This document shows positions 28,175 through 37,191 of a DNA stretch of 64,000 nucleotides, in pieces (the first letter of the stretch is position 1; every line of letters begins with the position of its first letter). The notes under the pieces are model-generated. The model was not told where the DNA came from. It was given only the letters and a program-made list of their open reading frames with translations, and searched no databases. A program made the translations under genes and the position numbers. This stretch comes from Gammaproteobacteria bacterium (lineage in GTDB: Bacteria; Pseudomonadota; Gammaproteobacteria; Steroidobacterales; GCA-2729495): positions 1 through 64,000 of the forward strand of contig QUBU01000008.1 of assembly GCA_014337915.1 (NCBI GenBank), in the 5' to 3' direction.

Positions 28175-30235
28175 TCACTCCTCCGCCCGCGGGCGGAAGG
28201 CCTCCACCAGGGCCTTCTGCAACGCGGGCGGCACCATCGCGTAGTGGTCGAAGCGCAGCGTGAAGCTGCCCTTGCCGCCGGTCAGGGATTTCAGGCGCGT
28301 CTGGTAGTCGAGCAGCTCCGCCTCCGGCACCTCGGCAGTGATGGTGATCTCGTTGCCGCGGGCGACCTGGTTGCCGTTGATGCGCCCGCGATGGCCCGCC
28401 AGGTGCCCGGTGATGTCGCCGACGAACTCCGGCGGCGTGGTGATCTCCACCCGCGCCACCGGCTCCAGCACGATCGGGCCCGCCCTGGCGAAAGCATCGA
28501 GGAAGGCCTTGCGGCCGGCGGCGACGAAGGCCACCTCCTTGGAATCGACGCTGTGGTGCTTGCCGTCGTAGATGGTCACCCGCAGGTCCTCGATGGGATG
28601 GCCTGACACGGCGCCCTCGCCCAGCACCTGGCGCACGCCCTTCTCCACCGCCGGGATGAACTGCCCGGGTATGGCGCCACCCACCACCTCGTCGATGAAC
28701 TCGAAGCCCGCGCCCCGCGGCAATGGCTCGATGCGCAGGAACACCTCGCCGAATTGCCCGGCGCCACCGGTCTGCTTCTTGTGGCGGCAGTGGCCCTGCG
28801 CCGCCCGCGTCACGGTTTCGCGGTAGGCGATGCGCGGCGGGTGCGTCTTCACCTCGATGCCGAACTCCTCGCGCACGCGTTCCAGCACCAGCCGCAGGTG
28901 CAGTTCGCCGAGCCCGCGCAGCACCGTCTCGCTGCCGCCAGCAGCGAACTCCAGCCGCAGGCTCGGGTCCTCGGTGGTGATCCGGTGCAGCGCATCGGCG
29001 AGCTTCTTCTCCTCGCCACGCCGCGCCGGCTCGATGGCCAGCCCGTGCATGGGTGCCGGCAATGCGGTGGGCCGCAGGTGGAACTGATCCTCGTCGTGGC
29101 TACCGTGCAGGACGACATCGAATGCCAGGTCCTCGACCTTCGATACCGCGGCGATGTCGCCGGGGATGGCCTGCGGTATTTCCTGTGCCTGGCTACCCTG
29201 GAGCCGGAACAGGTGCGCGACCTTGAAACCCTTGCGGCGATCGCCGACGAACACCGTGTCTCCGGGCCGCACCACGCCCTGGTGGACGCGGAACACGCCG
29301 AGGCGCCCGACGTAGGGATCGACGTTGACCTTGAACACGTGGCCGATGAAATGTGCCAGCGGGTCGGCGCTCACCGGCACCGGCCGCGCCTGGCTGCCTT
29401 CACCCTGCAGGAACTCCGGGGGATTGCCTTCGGTGGGATCGGGCATCAGCCGGGCCAGGATCTGCAGCAGCTGGCGTAGCCCGGCGCCGCTCGCGGCGGA
29501 GACGAAGCACACCGGGACCAGATGGCCATCGCGCAGTGCGCGCTCGAAGGGATCGTGGAGCTGCCCGACACTGATGGCCTCGCCCTGCTCGAGGTACAGG
29601 CGCATGAGGTCCTCGTCGAGTTCCACCACCTGGTCGATCATCGCGGTGTGCGCCGCCTCCACGGTGGAGAAGTCGGGCCGCTTGTCGGACAGGGAAAAAA
29701 AACAGTCGGCCACCGACTTGCCGCCATCCGCCGGCAGGTTTAGCGGCAGGCACTCGCGCCCGAAGGCCGTGCGGACCTGCTCGAGCAGTTCGGCCAGGTG
29801 CTCGCCATCGGCGTCGATGCGGTTGATGATCACCAGGCGGCACAGCCGGCGGCTCGCAGCCAGCTCCATCAACCGCCGCGCCACGGTGTCCACGCCCGCC
29901 TGGGCGTTGAGCACCAGCGCCGCGGCATCCGCAGCCGCCAGCACGCTGATCGCCCGGCCGATGAAGTCCGGATTACCCGGGGTGTCGATGAGGTTCATCA
30001 ACACGCCGTCATGGCGCAGGTGGCAGACCGCCGTGTCCAGCGAGTGGCCGAGGCGACGTTCCTGTGGCGTGAAGTCCGAGACCGTGGTGCCGCGGGCCAG
30101 GCTGCCCGCTTCGCGGATCATGCCGGTGCGCGCCAGCATGGCCTCCAGCAACGTGGTCTTGCCGGCGCCGGTGGGACCCACCAGGGCGATGTTGCGCACC
30201 TGACGGGTGGCGTGAACCTGCTGGCTGGCTGCCAT
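28175..30235 (-). CDS. EF-G-2-like translational GTPase with altered G domain
   Basis: A 686-residue paralogue of EF-G with the same domain order (KKQTGGAGQFGEVFLR, GLGELHLRL). Its G domain differs: the P-loop GPTGAGKTTLLE (20-31) is present, but switch II reads LIDTPGNPDF with Asn88 where EF-G has the catalytic His, and G4 reads NRID rather than NKxD. Similar His losses occur in the EF-G-2/FusA2 group (for example mycobacterial FusA2 and Thermus EF-G-2), whose function is unsettled. I use the ATG at 30235; upstream frame belongs to the antisense of other genes. A T8 run lies within the gene (29695-29702). Confidence 0.85.
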   Translation of the reverse strand: MAASQQVHATRQVRNIALVGPTGAGKTTLLEAMLARTGMIREAGSLARGTTVSDFTPQERRLGHSLDTAVCHLRHDGVLMNLIDTPGNPDFIGRAISVLAAADAAALVLNAQAGVDTVARRLMELAASRRLCRLVIINRIDADGEHLAELLEQVRTAFGRECLPLNLPADGGKSVADCFFSLSDKRPDFSTVEAAHTAMIDQVVELDEDLMRLYLEQGEAISVGQLHDPFERALRDGHLVPVCFVSAASGAGLRQLLQILARLMPDPTEGNPPEFLQGEGSQARPVPVSADPLAHFIGHVFKVNVDPYVGRLGVFRVHQGVVRPGDTVFVGDRRKGFKVAHLFRLQGSQAQEIPQAIPGDIAAVSKVEDLAFDVVLHGSHDEDQFHLRPTALPAPMHGLAIEPARRGEEKKLADALHRITTEDPSLRLEFAAGGSETVLRGLGELHLRLVLERVREEFGIEVKTHPPRIAYRETVTRAAQGHCRHKKQTGGAGQFGEVFLRIEPLPRGAGFEFIDEVVGGAIPGQFIPAVEKGVRQVLGEGAVSGHPIEDLRVTIYDGKHHSVDSKEVAFVAAGRKAFLDAFARAGPIVLEPVARVEITTPPEFVGDITGHLAGHRGRINGNQVARGNEITITAEVPEAELLDYQTRLKSLTGGKGSFTLRFDHYAMVPPALQKALVEAFRPRAEE

Positions 30236-30392
30236 GGCGACCCCCTGTTGTTCGGGTTGTTCCCGGGGGCGAGCCCGCCGGGGCGTCGATCCACGCAGCC
30301 AATATAGCAGGTCGCCCTCACGGCGGGCGCGCGGGGGTCGGTCGGCAGTGCAGCCTGCGGGCTGCGAGTGGCGACGTCCGTCGCCGGGCGGA

Positions 30393-31091
30393 TCAGGCGG
30401 AGCGGCCCGCCGGAAGCGGTGCGCGGCGACGGGCGCGGACGCCGGCCGCAGCCAGAGTGGCCAGGAACAGGCCCAGGGCTGGCGGCGCAGGCACGGTGGT
30501 GGCACTGATGGCGAGGTACTTCGTGGCGATCCAGCCGCTGGCTCCGGCGCCATCCGTGCTGGCGGACAGGAGGCTCGTGAGCTGCAACCGCAGGTCCGCC
30601 GACGGGCCACCGAACAGCCCGGTCGGGTCCAGCGTCGCCTCGAGCTGCCACAGCCGCGGCCCGCTGCCGTTGCCCGTGGCCGTGTAGCTCGCACTGCCGC
30701 TGCCGGTGCCCGGGCCACTGTTGTCGAACGCCTGCAGGTCGAGACTGCTGCCGACGCTGCTGCCGGCGGTTGCATCCTGGTCACCTTCGACATGCAGCTG
30801 CAGTGCTGCGAGGCTGCCCAGGCTGCTGAAGATGCGGTCGATGACGAAAGTGGCCGACAGGCCAGCCGGGCTACTGCCCCCTTCGGCCAGCACGGCGGCG
30901 GCCGGCGGCAGGAATTCCAGGGTATCGCCGACGCGGAACGGCAGCCCGAAGACCGCGGTCGCGGCCTGCGTCTCGTCGTACTGGAAACAGATGCGGGGTC
31001 CGCAGTCGACCACCATGGCATCGGCGCGGGAAACGCCCAGCAGGGAGGTGAGGAGGAGGCTGGCGACGACGAACTGTCTCGGGGAGGTCAT
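30393..31091 (-). CDS. Exported protein with VPAP-type C-terminal sorting signal
   Basis: A 232-residue protein with a signal peptide (ending GVSRADA) and a C-terminal tripartite signal: VPAPPALGLFLATLAAAG followed by RARRR. This is the layout of PEP-CTERM/VPxP exosortase substrates: short motif, TM helix, basic cluster. The middle 170 residues are Ser/Gly/Thr-rich with predicted beta structure and two early cysteines (DCGPRICF), and resemble other PEP-CTERM proteins without a known domain. It would be displayed on the surface or in the exopolysaccharide matrix. No exosortase gene is in the window. The upstream promoter region (31092-31244) is AT-richer. Confidence 0.8.
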   Translation of the reverse strand: MTSPRQFVVASLLLTSLLGVSRADAMVVDCGPRICFQYDETQAATAVFGLPFRVGDTLEFLPPAAAVLAEGGSSPAGLSATFVIDRIFSSLGSLAALQLHVEGDQDATAGSSVGSSLDLQAFDNSGPGTGSGSASYTATGNGSGPRLWQLEATLDPTGLFGGPSADLRLQLTSLLSASTDGAGASGWIATKYLAISATTVPAPPALGLFLATLAAAGVRARRRAPLPAGRSA

Positions 31092-31244
31092 GGCGGCGGA
31101 TCGTTCCCGGCAAAAAACAAAATGCCAGCGATCGTTGCGTGACCCAGGTCATGCACAGCATTCGCCGGCACCGCCAGATTACCGGTCGGTCCGTGGCTCG
31201 CTCAACGGGACTTTGACAATAACGGCTGAATAATCGTGCGCGGC

Positions 31245-32735
31245 TCAGCCGCCCCGAGCTTCCGGTGTCGCCTGCATGGCGCCGGGCGCGGGAACCGCAT
31301 CGGGGCGCCTGAGACCGGCGACCGCCAGCCAGGCGATGAGCAGCAGGAACAACGGCGGATAGGGATGCAGGTAGCGATAGGAAATGATGTGCTGGAACAG
31401 CAGCGCGCTGACCGACAGCACCAGCGACACCAGCGCCAGCACGGAGGCCGCGGGCACCGCATCACGCGCGCGGAACAGTGCGGTGGCGGCGACGAACGGC
31501 AGCGCCAGGAAGGTCAGCGTGAACCAGTCGCGGGCCAGTTCGAACCAGCTGCTGGCGAGCGTCACCTGGTGGGGAATGCCGCGGGCATCGAGGTTGAAGT
31601 TCTGTTTCAGCAGCGCCAGGAAATCCGCGCCGAGGTCCAGGCGGCCGAGGTCGCTGTCCATGCGCCAGCGCTCCGCCACCGGATCGAAATACTGGCCGAT
31701 GATCACCGCCGCCATCGGCAGCAGGCCCCAGGGGCGCTCCGACAGCGCGCGTTCGGCGACGATGGCGGCGGCCTGCTCGGCATCGCGGCAGGTCCGGCGC
31801 ATCACCGGCCACAGCCCGTCGTCGCGCCAGATCTGGCTCTCGCGCATGGTGGCATCGCGCAGCGGCACGCCGATGCGCTGCAGGATATCGGGCGGGCAAC
31901 CGGTACCCGCGAAGTCCGCGGGCTGCACCAGCGGCGCCACCATGCCGAGCTCGAATACGCCGGCGATGCCGATGTAGCCCGGCGGTGCGTGCGTGAGATG
32001 GCCGACCAGGTGCCGGTAGCCGACATGCAGCGACGCGGTGCAGGCCAGCGCCAGCGCGAGCTGCGCCCCGCAGCGGCGCCAGCCGCTGGCCCGCGCCGGC
32101 GCATGCAGCAGCCAGCGCCAGGCCGGCAGCAGGCCACCGACCACGAGCAGGACGGCGAGCCCGTTCATGCGCAGCGAGGCGGCAACCAGCCCGCAAAGCG
32201 CGGCAGCCGGCAGCCAGCGCCAGTCACCGTTGCGGAAGTAGCCGACGGCACAGCCGATGAACCCGAACCAGGCAAGCCCGCCAAAGGCTTCGGCCATCAC
32301 CATGCGTTCATAGAACAGCTGCGCAGGCTCCACTGCGGTCAGCAGCGCCAGCCCGCCGGAGGCGAGCGCCCCCAGGCCGAGGCCACCGCGCGCGATCGCA
32401 TAGACGATGGTCGCCGCCAGGGTCCCGGCGGCGGTCTGCGCCAGCACCAGCGCCAGCAGCGAATGCGCCGGCACCGCGGTCAGGGCGATCAGGATGCTGT
32501 AGACGAAGGACCGGTCCCGCGGGACCACGCCATCGAGCGCGCCGTGCAGGTAGGTAACCGAATCCCCGAGGAACACCCGAGGCAGGTGGTCCACCGCCAG
32601 CAGCGCCAGCTTCACCGCAACCACCACCGCCAGCACGGTCCACAGCTCGCGGCGCCAGCGCGGCGGCAGCGCGCCGGCCAGAGCTTCCCGTGGCGGCGTA
32701 GTCACGCCACCGCCCGCAGCATTGCCATGGCTCAT
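31245..32735 (-). CDS. Multi-spanning GT-C-type glycosyltransferase-like membrane protein
   Basis: A 496-residue protein with about ten hydrophobic segments. After TM1 is a first luminal loop with an acidic pair region (FLGDSVTYLHGALDG), and Glu/Arg residues follow TM4 (AQLFYERMVMAEAF). This pattern fits the GT39/ArnT-like GT-C superfamily, which transfers sugars from polyprenyl phosphates on the periplasmic side. A large periplasmic segment (about 250-400) precedes the last TMs. The ATG at 32735 overlaps the GT2 stop (ATGA), so it is coupled in a PIG-L/GT2/GT-C operon. Confidence 0.7.
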   Translation of the reverse strand: MSHGNAAGGGVTTPPREALAGALPPRWRRELWTVLAVVVAVKLALLAVDHLPRVFLGDSVTYLHGALDGVVPRDRSFVYSILIALTAVPAHSLLALVLAQTAAGTLAATIVYAIARGGLGLGALASGGLALLTAVEPAQLFYERMVMAEAFGGLAWFGFIGCAVGYFRNGDWRWLPAAALCGLVAASLRMNGLAVLLVVGGLLPAWRWLLHAPARASGWRRCGAQLALALACTASLHVGYRHLVGHLTHAPPGYIGIAGVFELGMVAPLVQPADFAGTGCPPDILQRIGVPLRDATMRESQIWRDDGLWPVMRRTCRDAEQAAAIVAERALSERPWGLLPMAAVIIGQYFDPVAERWRMDSDLGRLDLGADFLALLKQNFNLDARGIPHQVTLASSWFELARDWFTLTFLALPFVAATALFRARDAVPAASVLALVSLVLSVSALLFQHIISYRYLHPYPPLFLLLIAWLAVAGLRRPDAVPAPGAMQATPEARGG

Positions 32736-33469
32736 GGCGGCGAGGCGATCTCGACGTGCTGGCCGCGCAGGCGCCAGAGGTGATCGAGCATCAGGCCGCC
32801 GCGGAGGATGCGGCCGGCGACCAGCCGCGTGATGCGCAGCACGTCGGCCACCGGCGCGAAATGGCTCGGGCGCAGCCCGGGTGCATAGCGGGCCTCGATC
32901 GGCACCACCACGGTGTTGATGCCCTGGGCCGCTGCCTCGATGAGGATCTCCGCCTCGAAATCGAAACCGGAGGCTGGGCAGGCGCGCGCCAGCGCGGCGG
33001 CGCGCCGCGGATAAACGCGGTGGCCGCTCTGCGTGTCGACGAGCGGGTGGCCGCAGGCCCAGGAGAGGAACCAGTCCGCCACGGCATTGGCGCGCCGGCG
33101 CGAAGCTGGCTGGTGTTCACGGCCGATCAGGCGCGCACCGATGACGATGCGGTCCGGGTGCTGGCGCGCGGCAGCAAGCAATCGCGCGATGTCGCCCGGT
33201 GAGTGCTGGCCGTCGGCATCCATGGTCATCACGCCATCGGCACCCAGCGAAAGCGCCAGCGCCAGGCCATCGTGCAGCGCCGCGCCCTTGCCCTGGCGCT
33301 GCGCGTGCCGCAGCGTCCTCACCGGCAGGTCGGCGATGCTTTCCAGCGTGCCGTCCGTGGAGCCGTCGTCGACGACGATGACTTCGAGGTCCATGGTGGT
33401 GATTTCCAGGAGCAGCGAACGCAGTGTCGCCACTTCATTCAGTGCAGGAATCACCAGCGCGAACTTCAC
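32732..33469 (-). CDS. Family 2 glycosyltransferase (dolichyl/undecaprenyl-phosphate sugar synthase-like)
   Basis: A 245-residue GT-A fold enzyme. It begins FALVIPALNE, then VIVVDDGSTDGT and TMDADGQHSPGDI with the DxD metal site, and ends with HFAPVADVLRITRLVAGR. This matches the DPM1/DPMS subfamily, which makes polyprenyl-phosphate sugars at the cytoplasmic face. The start is GTG at 33469, overlapping the PIG-L stop by four bases (GTGA). There is no C-terminal TM domain. Its product would feed the downstream GT-C protein. Confidence 0.85.
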   Translation of the reverse strand: MKFALVIPALNEVATLRSLLLEITTMDLEVIVVDDGSTDGTLESIADLPVRTLRHAQRQGKGAALHDGLALALSLGADGVMTMDADGQHSPGDIARLLAAARQHPDRIVIGARLIGREHQPASRRRANAVADWFLSWACGHPLVDTQSGHRVYPRRAAALARACPASGFDFEAEILIEAAAQGINTVVVPIEARYAPGLRPSHFAPVADVLRITRLVAGRILRGGLMLDHLWRLRGQHVEIASPP

Positions 33470-34545
33470 GGCTGCGGTTCTCTGGGTAGCGGGAGTGAGT
33501 GGGCTTGTGTGCCGAGCCTGAGCCAGGGGTAGCGGTCGAATATCCATTGACCGCGCCGGCCGGGTTCCAGTTTCACGAAAGACTGGCAATTTTCCGTGCT
33601 GAGTCCCGGCACGGTCAACCGGATTCCGGCCCCCCGGCACCGTGCCAGGGCAGCCAGCGCCGGACCGGCCACCACCCGCAGGGCCGGCGGGCCGCCAGCC
33701 GGGGCTGCGACCACCAGCAGGCGCTGGCGGATCAGGGCCGGAGCCGGCCAGCCAAAATCGCAGACCAGTCTGGCGCCGCCGGGCCCCGGTTCCAGGCGGA
33801 TCGCCGGCAGGCGGCCAGGCCAGGGCCAGAAGGGATCGGCCAGGAACGCTTCCCGCCGACCGGCCATGCGCCGCAGCCGGGAGCCGGTCAGCAGCAGTTG
33901 GGATGCGTAGGCTGCGGTCGCCTGCTGCTTCGCAGCCCATTGCCCGTCGCCCAGTTCCTGCAGCAGCGCGGCATCCGGCAGCCGGCCACCGTGGACGCGG
34001 TAGGAAAGGATCCGCGGCGCAAGGCCCGCCTGGCCGGTCGCCAGGATCATCAGCAGGCCGGCCATGCCGTGATCGGGGTGCCGGTCCGTTGCCGCCGGGA
34101 TCACCAGGTCGGTGGGCGAGAACGTCCGCAGGCCGGCAGCCAGCGTCGCCACCAGTCCCGCGGGATCGGCAATGAAGCGATCGGTGAGGCCGCCATCCGG
34201 CCAGCCGAAGGGCTGCAGGGTCTTCACCGCATCGAAGCCCAGCTGTTGCAGCGCTGCCGCCGACTCCGCACGCCGCCGGCCACCCCAGCGCTGGCGCGCC
34301 GCGCCGTCGATGCGCCAGCGCCGTTCCGCCCAACGCTGCGGCCAGGGATTGTTGTCACCGTCCGTGAGCAGCCAGACGCGAACCTCGGCCCCTGCCCCGC
34401 GCGCCTGCTGCATGAGGCCCGCAGCGGCGATGGTTTCGTCATCGGGGTGGGGTGCGACCACCAGCAACCGCGATGCGGGGCCGAACGCCAGCCCGCCCGG
34501 CCCGGGCTGCCCGGGGTCTGCGACGGTGAAGACGCCAGCGCTCAT
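33466..34545 (-). CDS. PIG-L family N-deacetylase
   Basis: A 359-residue protein with the zinc-dependent PIG-L/LmbE de-N-acetylase domain at the N-terminus: VVAPHPDDETIAA with the HPDDE motif (33-37) and RHPDHGMA (156-159). Family members remove acetyl from GlcNAc groups in lipids and antibiotics. A C-terminal extension of about 150 residues, rich in Pro/Leu/Arg, has no recognised domain. It is first in a three-gene operon with coupled stop/start codons. Joint context suggests deacetylation of a GlcNAc on an undecaprenyl carrier or lipid. Confidence 0.85.
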   Translation of the reverse strand: MSAGVFTVADPGQPGPGGLAFGPASRLLVVAPHPDDETIAAAGLMQQARGAGAEVRVWLLTDGDNNPWPQRWAERRWRIDGAARQRWGGRRRAESAAALQQLGFDAVKTLQPFGWPDGGLTDRFIADPAGLVATLAAGLRTFSPTDLVIPAATDRHPDHGMAGLLMILATGQAGLAPRILSYRVHGGRLPDAALLQELGDGQWAAKQQATAAYASQLLLTGSRLRRMAGRREAFLADPFWPWPGRLPAIRLEPGPGGARLVCDFGWPAPALIRQRLLVVAAPAGGPPALRVVAGPALAALARCRGAGIRLTVPGLSTENCQSFVKLEPGRRGQWIFDRYPWLRLGTQAHSLPLPREPQP

Positions 34546-34623
34546 GCGAGGCGCATCCTAACGCCTGCGCGGCCCGGCTGCCCTGCCCGGAATGCGGCCG
34601 CAGCCGACCAGCCCGGCGGCGGC

Positions 34624-35991
34624 TCAGGCGGCCGGCGCGTCGATCACGCAAGCCTCGCCCCGGCCATCGACCGTCTCCAGCCGGACCGGCCGGCGCCAGA
34701 CGCGCTGCAGGTAGCCTAGCACCCGCGCGGCGCGATCGGCGTCCAGGCCGCGGCCATCGCTGGCGTGGTCATGGGCGAGATGCAGCGTGCCATCGGTATC
34801 CACGCCACGCACCGCCACCGCCGGTGCACCGAAGTTGTACTTCGGCGCCAGAATGGCATCGCGCAGCGCATTGATGTCCCGCTCCGCCACTTCCACGACG
34901 CCATTCGCCGATGCTGTGTAGCGGAACAGCTTCAGCTCCTCGGCCAGCTCGGCGGTGAGGTAGTTGCGCACGAAACTGAAGTCGTCGTCCTGCGCACGGA
35001 TCTCGAAGGCCTTCTGCGGCCCGAGGTTGTCCATGATGGACTCCCACATGCAGAAGCCGAGGTGATAGGGATTGATGGCGAGCGAGGCCTGCCGGTCGGC
35101 GGCGTGCGGGCGCACCACGTCGGAGTGGGCCTTGATGGCGTCCAGGTACTCGTGCTGCGGGATGAAATCCGCTTCCCGCAGCAGCCGCGCATGCCAGTAC
35201 GATGCCCAGCCCTCGTTCATGATCTGGCAGGCGAACACCGGATAGAAGTAGAACGACTCCTCGCGCACGGCGAGGAAGATGTCGCGCTCCCAGCCCTCCA
35301 GCTCCGGCGCATAGCGGGCGATGAACCACAGCAGGTCCTTCTCCGGGTGCGGTGGCAGCGGCGCACGCCGCCGCGGTTCGGCGGCGGCCACCGCCCGCTC
35401 GTCACCGGGCAGCTGGTGGAAGCGCTGGCGGAAGGTATCGTCACTGGTGGCCTGGCCGGCGACGAACTCCGGATAGGCCTCGCGGCGCAGGCCGCGGAAG
35501 ACGTCGATGTGCGCCTCCAGTGCCAGCGCCGCGTCGAGCACCTGCTCGACGCGCGCGGCACCCTGTTCCTCGATGGCGGCGGCGATCTGCCGCGCATGAT
35601 CCGCCGCCTGGTCGACGATGCGGTAGCCTACTTCCTGCTGGCTGCGGCGGAACAGTTCGTTGTGCCGGGAAAAATCCGCGTGGCCGAGCACGTGGGCCAC
35701 CACCAGCGTGTTCTCCGCCAGGCTGTTGCCCCGGGCAAGGTAGGCGCGCCCCGGGTTGCCCGGAAACACCACCTCGAACAGGCGTGAGTGGCCCATGCGG
35801 TGCTGGATCAGCTGGTAGATGTAGCGCACGCCGAACGACCAGTGCGGCATCCGCACCGGCAACCCGTAGACCGCCACCTCCATCATGAAGCTGTCGGGCA
35901 CTTCCTCGAACTGCACCGGGAAGTAGTCGAGGCCCTGCGCCCGGGCGAGTTCCTCGATCCGGCGCCCGTAGGTTTCGATGGCGGCTGCCAT
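34624..35991 (-). CDS. SpoVR family protein
   Basis: A 455-residue SpoVR/YcgB-family protein. Recognisable stretches are MPHWSFGVRYIYQLIQHRMG, ENTLVVAHVLGHADFSRHN, FACQIMNEGWASYWHARL and NPYHLGFCMW. The family is named after a Bacillus spore-cortex protein but in Proteobacteria is co-transcribed with prkA and yeaH and linked to stress and stationary phase. The conserved HVxGHxDFxxHN and EGWASYWH blocks look like a metal site, though no reaction is proven. It lies eight bases after the yeaH-like stop and is the last gene of the operon. Confidence 0.93.
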   Translation of the reverse strand: MAAAIETYGRRIEELARAQGLDYFPVQFEEVPDSFMMEVAVYGLPVRMPHWSFGVRYIYQLIQHRMGHSRLFEVVFPGNPGRAYLARGNSLAENTLVVAHVLGHADFSRHNELFRRSQQEVGYRIVDQAADHARQIAAAIEEQGAARVEQVLDAALALEAHIDVFRGLRREAYPEFVAGQATSDDTFRQRFHQLPGDERAVAAAEPRRRAPLPPHPEKDLLWFIARYAPELEGWERDIFLAVREESFYFYPVFACQIMNEGWASYWHARLLREADFIPQHEYLDAIKAHSDVVRPHAADRQASLAINPYHLGFCMWESIMDNLGPQKAFEIRAQDDDFSFVRNYLTAELAEELKLFRYTASANGVVEVAERDINALRDAILAPKYNFGAPAVAVRGVDTDGTLHLAHDHASDGRGLDADRAARVLGYLQRVWRRPVRLETVDGRGEACVIDAPAA

Positions 35992-35999
35992 GGCCCGGC

Positions 36000-37172
36000 T
36001 CAGCCCGCTCCCGCCACGGCCTGCTGGCGGAAGAAGGCACGGATCGCGGCCCAGACCGACTCGCTGCTGGTCAGCGCGTAGCTGTCGACCGGGCGGCCGG
36101 CATCAGCCTGCTCGCGGAACAGCCCGGCGGTTTCGGTGTCGAGGCCGCGGTCCTCGGAGGCCGGCGTCTCGACATAGCCGCTGAAGCTCGCCAGCGCGGT
36201 AATGCCCGCCAGGCCAGCGCTCGCAGCGTCGTGGTCGTCCTTGAAGTTCTCGCCATCCGAACCGTAGAAGAAATACACGTTGTAGCGCGCCGGGTCGTAG
36301 CGCTCGGCGATGATCTCGCTGACCAGCGAGAACGCCGAGGACGCGACCGTGCCGCCCGAGCCCCGCACCTGGAAGAACTCCGCCTCGGGGAATTCCCAGG
36401 CCTTCACCGTATGGGCGACGAACACCAGCTCCAGCCGCGAGTACTGCCGCCGCAGCCCCTGCACCACCCAGAAGAAGAAGGTCTTGGCGAGCTGGCGGTC
36501 GCGGTCACGCATGCTGGAGGACACGTCCATGGCGAAGAACACCACGGCCTGGGTCGCAGGCTGGCGCCGCGTCACCAGCTGGCGGAAGCGCAGGTCCTCG
36601 TCAGTGAAGGCCGGCCCGGCGGGATCCACCGCGCGCCGCTTGAGGCTCTCCTTCATGGAGCGCCGCCGGTCGAGGCGCGAGCGCACGCCGCGGCGGCTCC
36701 AGCCTTCGCGCTGGTACTCGTCATCGAGGGTCGCGCCGGCGCGCGGCTGCAGGTTGGGCAGCTCGAGTTCCTCCCAGAGCCAGTCGACGATGTCGTCCAC
36801 CTTGAGCTCGAGCACCAGCTGCAGGCCGCCCTCGCCGTCGCCGCCCTCGCCCTTGTCCTGCCCCGGCCCCGTGGCTCCCGGCTGTGCCAGCCGGTCGCCG
36901 GGCCTGACATCGCCCTGGCCGGCACCCGTCGCCTCGTCAGCCTCACGCAGCCGGAAGCGGTAGTGCTCGAGGAAGCGTACCGGCACGCGCACGGTGCGGC
37001 CGGGATCGGTGCCTGACATCTCGGCGTTGCCGAGCACCTCGGGGAGTTTCTCGCGCACTGCGCGCCGCAGCTTCTCGTTATGCCGCAGCCAGTCGCGGGC
37101 CCCGCGCGAGAACAGCTCGTACCAGTCCTCGCCGCCCGCGCTGCAGCCGGAAAATGTCGACGGCAGGTTCAT
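36000..37172 (-). CDS. YeaH/YhbH family protein (DUF444, von Willebrand A-like)
   Basis: A 390-residue DUF444 protein. The N-terminal half contains a charged, Gly-rich linker (GQDKGEGGDGEGG) and the block SRLDRRRSMKESLKRR. The C-terminal half is a VWA-like domain with MIDAS-type motif FFAMDVSSSMRDRD. YeaH works with the PrkA/YeaG kinase in stress adaptation and nitrogen starvation in E. coli. The ATG at 37172 lies 19 bases after the prkA stop. The downstream SpoVR gene completes the conserved trio. Confidence 0.93.
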   Translation of the reverse strand: MNLPSTFSGCSAGGEDWYELFSRGARDWLRHNEKLRRAVREKLPEVLGNAEMSGTDPGRTVRVPVRFLEHYRFRLREADEATGAGQGDVRPGDRLAQPGATGPGQDKGEGGDGEGGLQLVLELKVDDIVDWLWEELELPNLQPRAGATLDDEYQREGWSRRGVRSRLDRRRSMKESLKRRAVDPAGPAFTDEDLRFRQLVTRRQPATQAVVFFAMDVSSSMRDRDRQLAKTFFFWVVQGLRRQYSRLELVFVAHTVKAWEFPEAEFFQVRGSGGTVASSAFSLVSEIIAERYDPARYNVYFFYGSDGENFKDDHDAASAGLAGITALASFSGYVETPASEDRGLDTETAGLFREQADAGRPVDSYALTSSESVWAAIRAFFRQQAVAGAG

Positions 37173-37191
37173 CGCTCCGGCCCCCCGCCGC

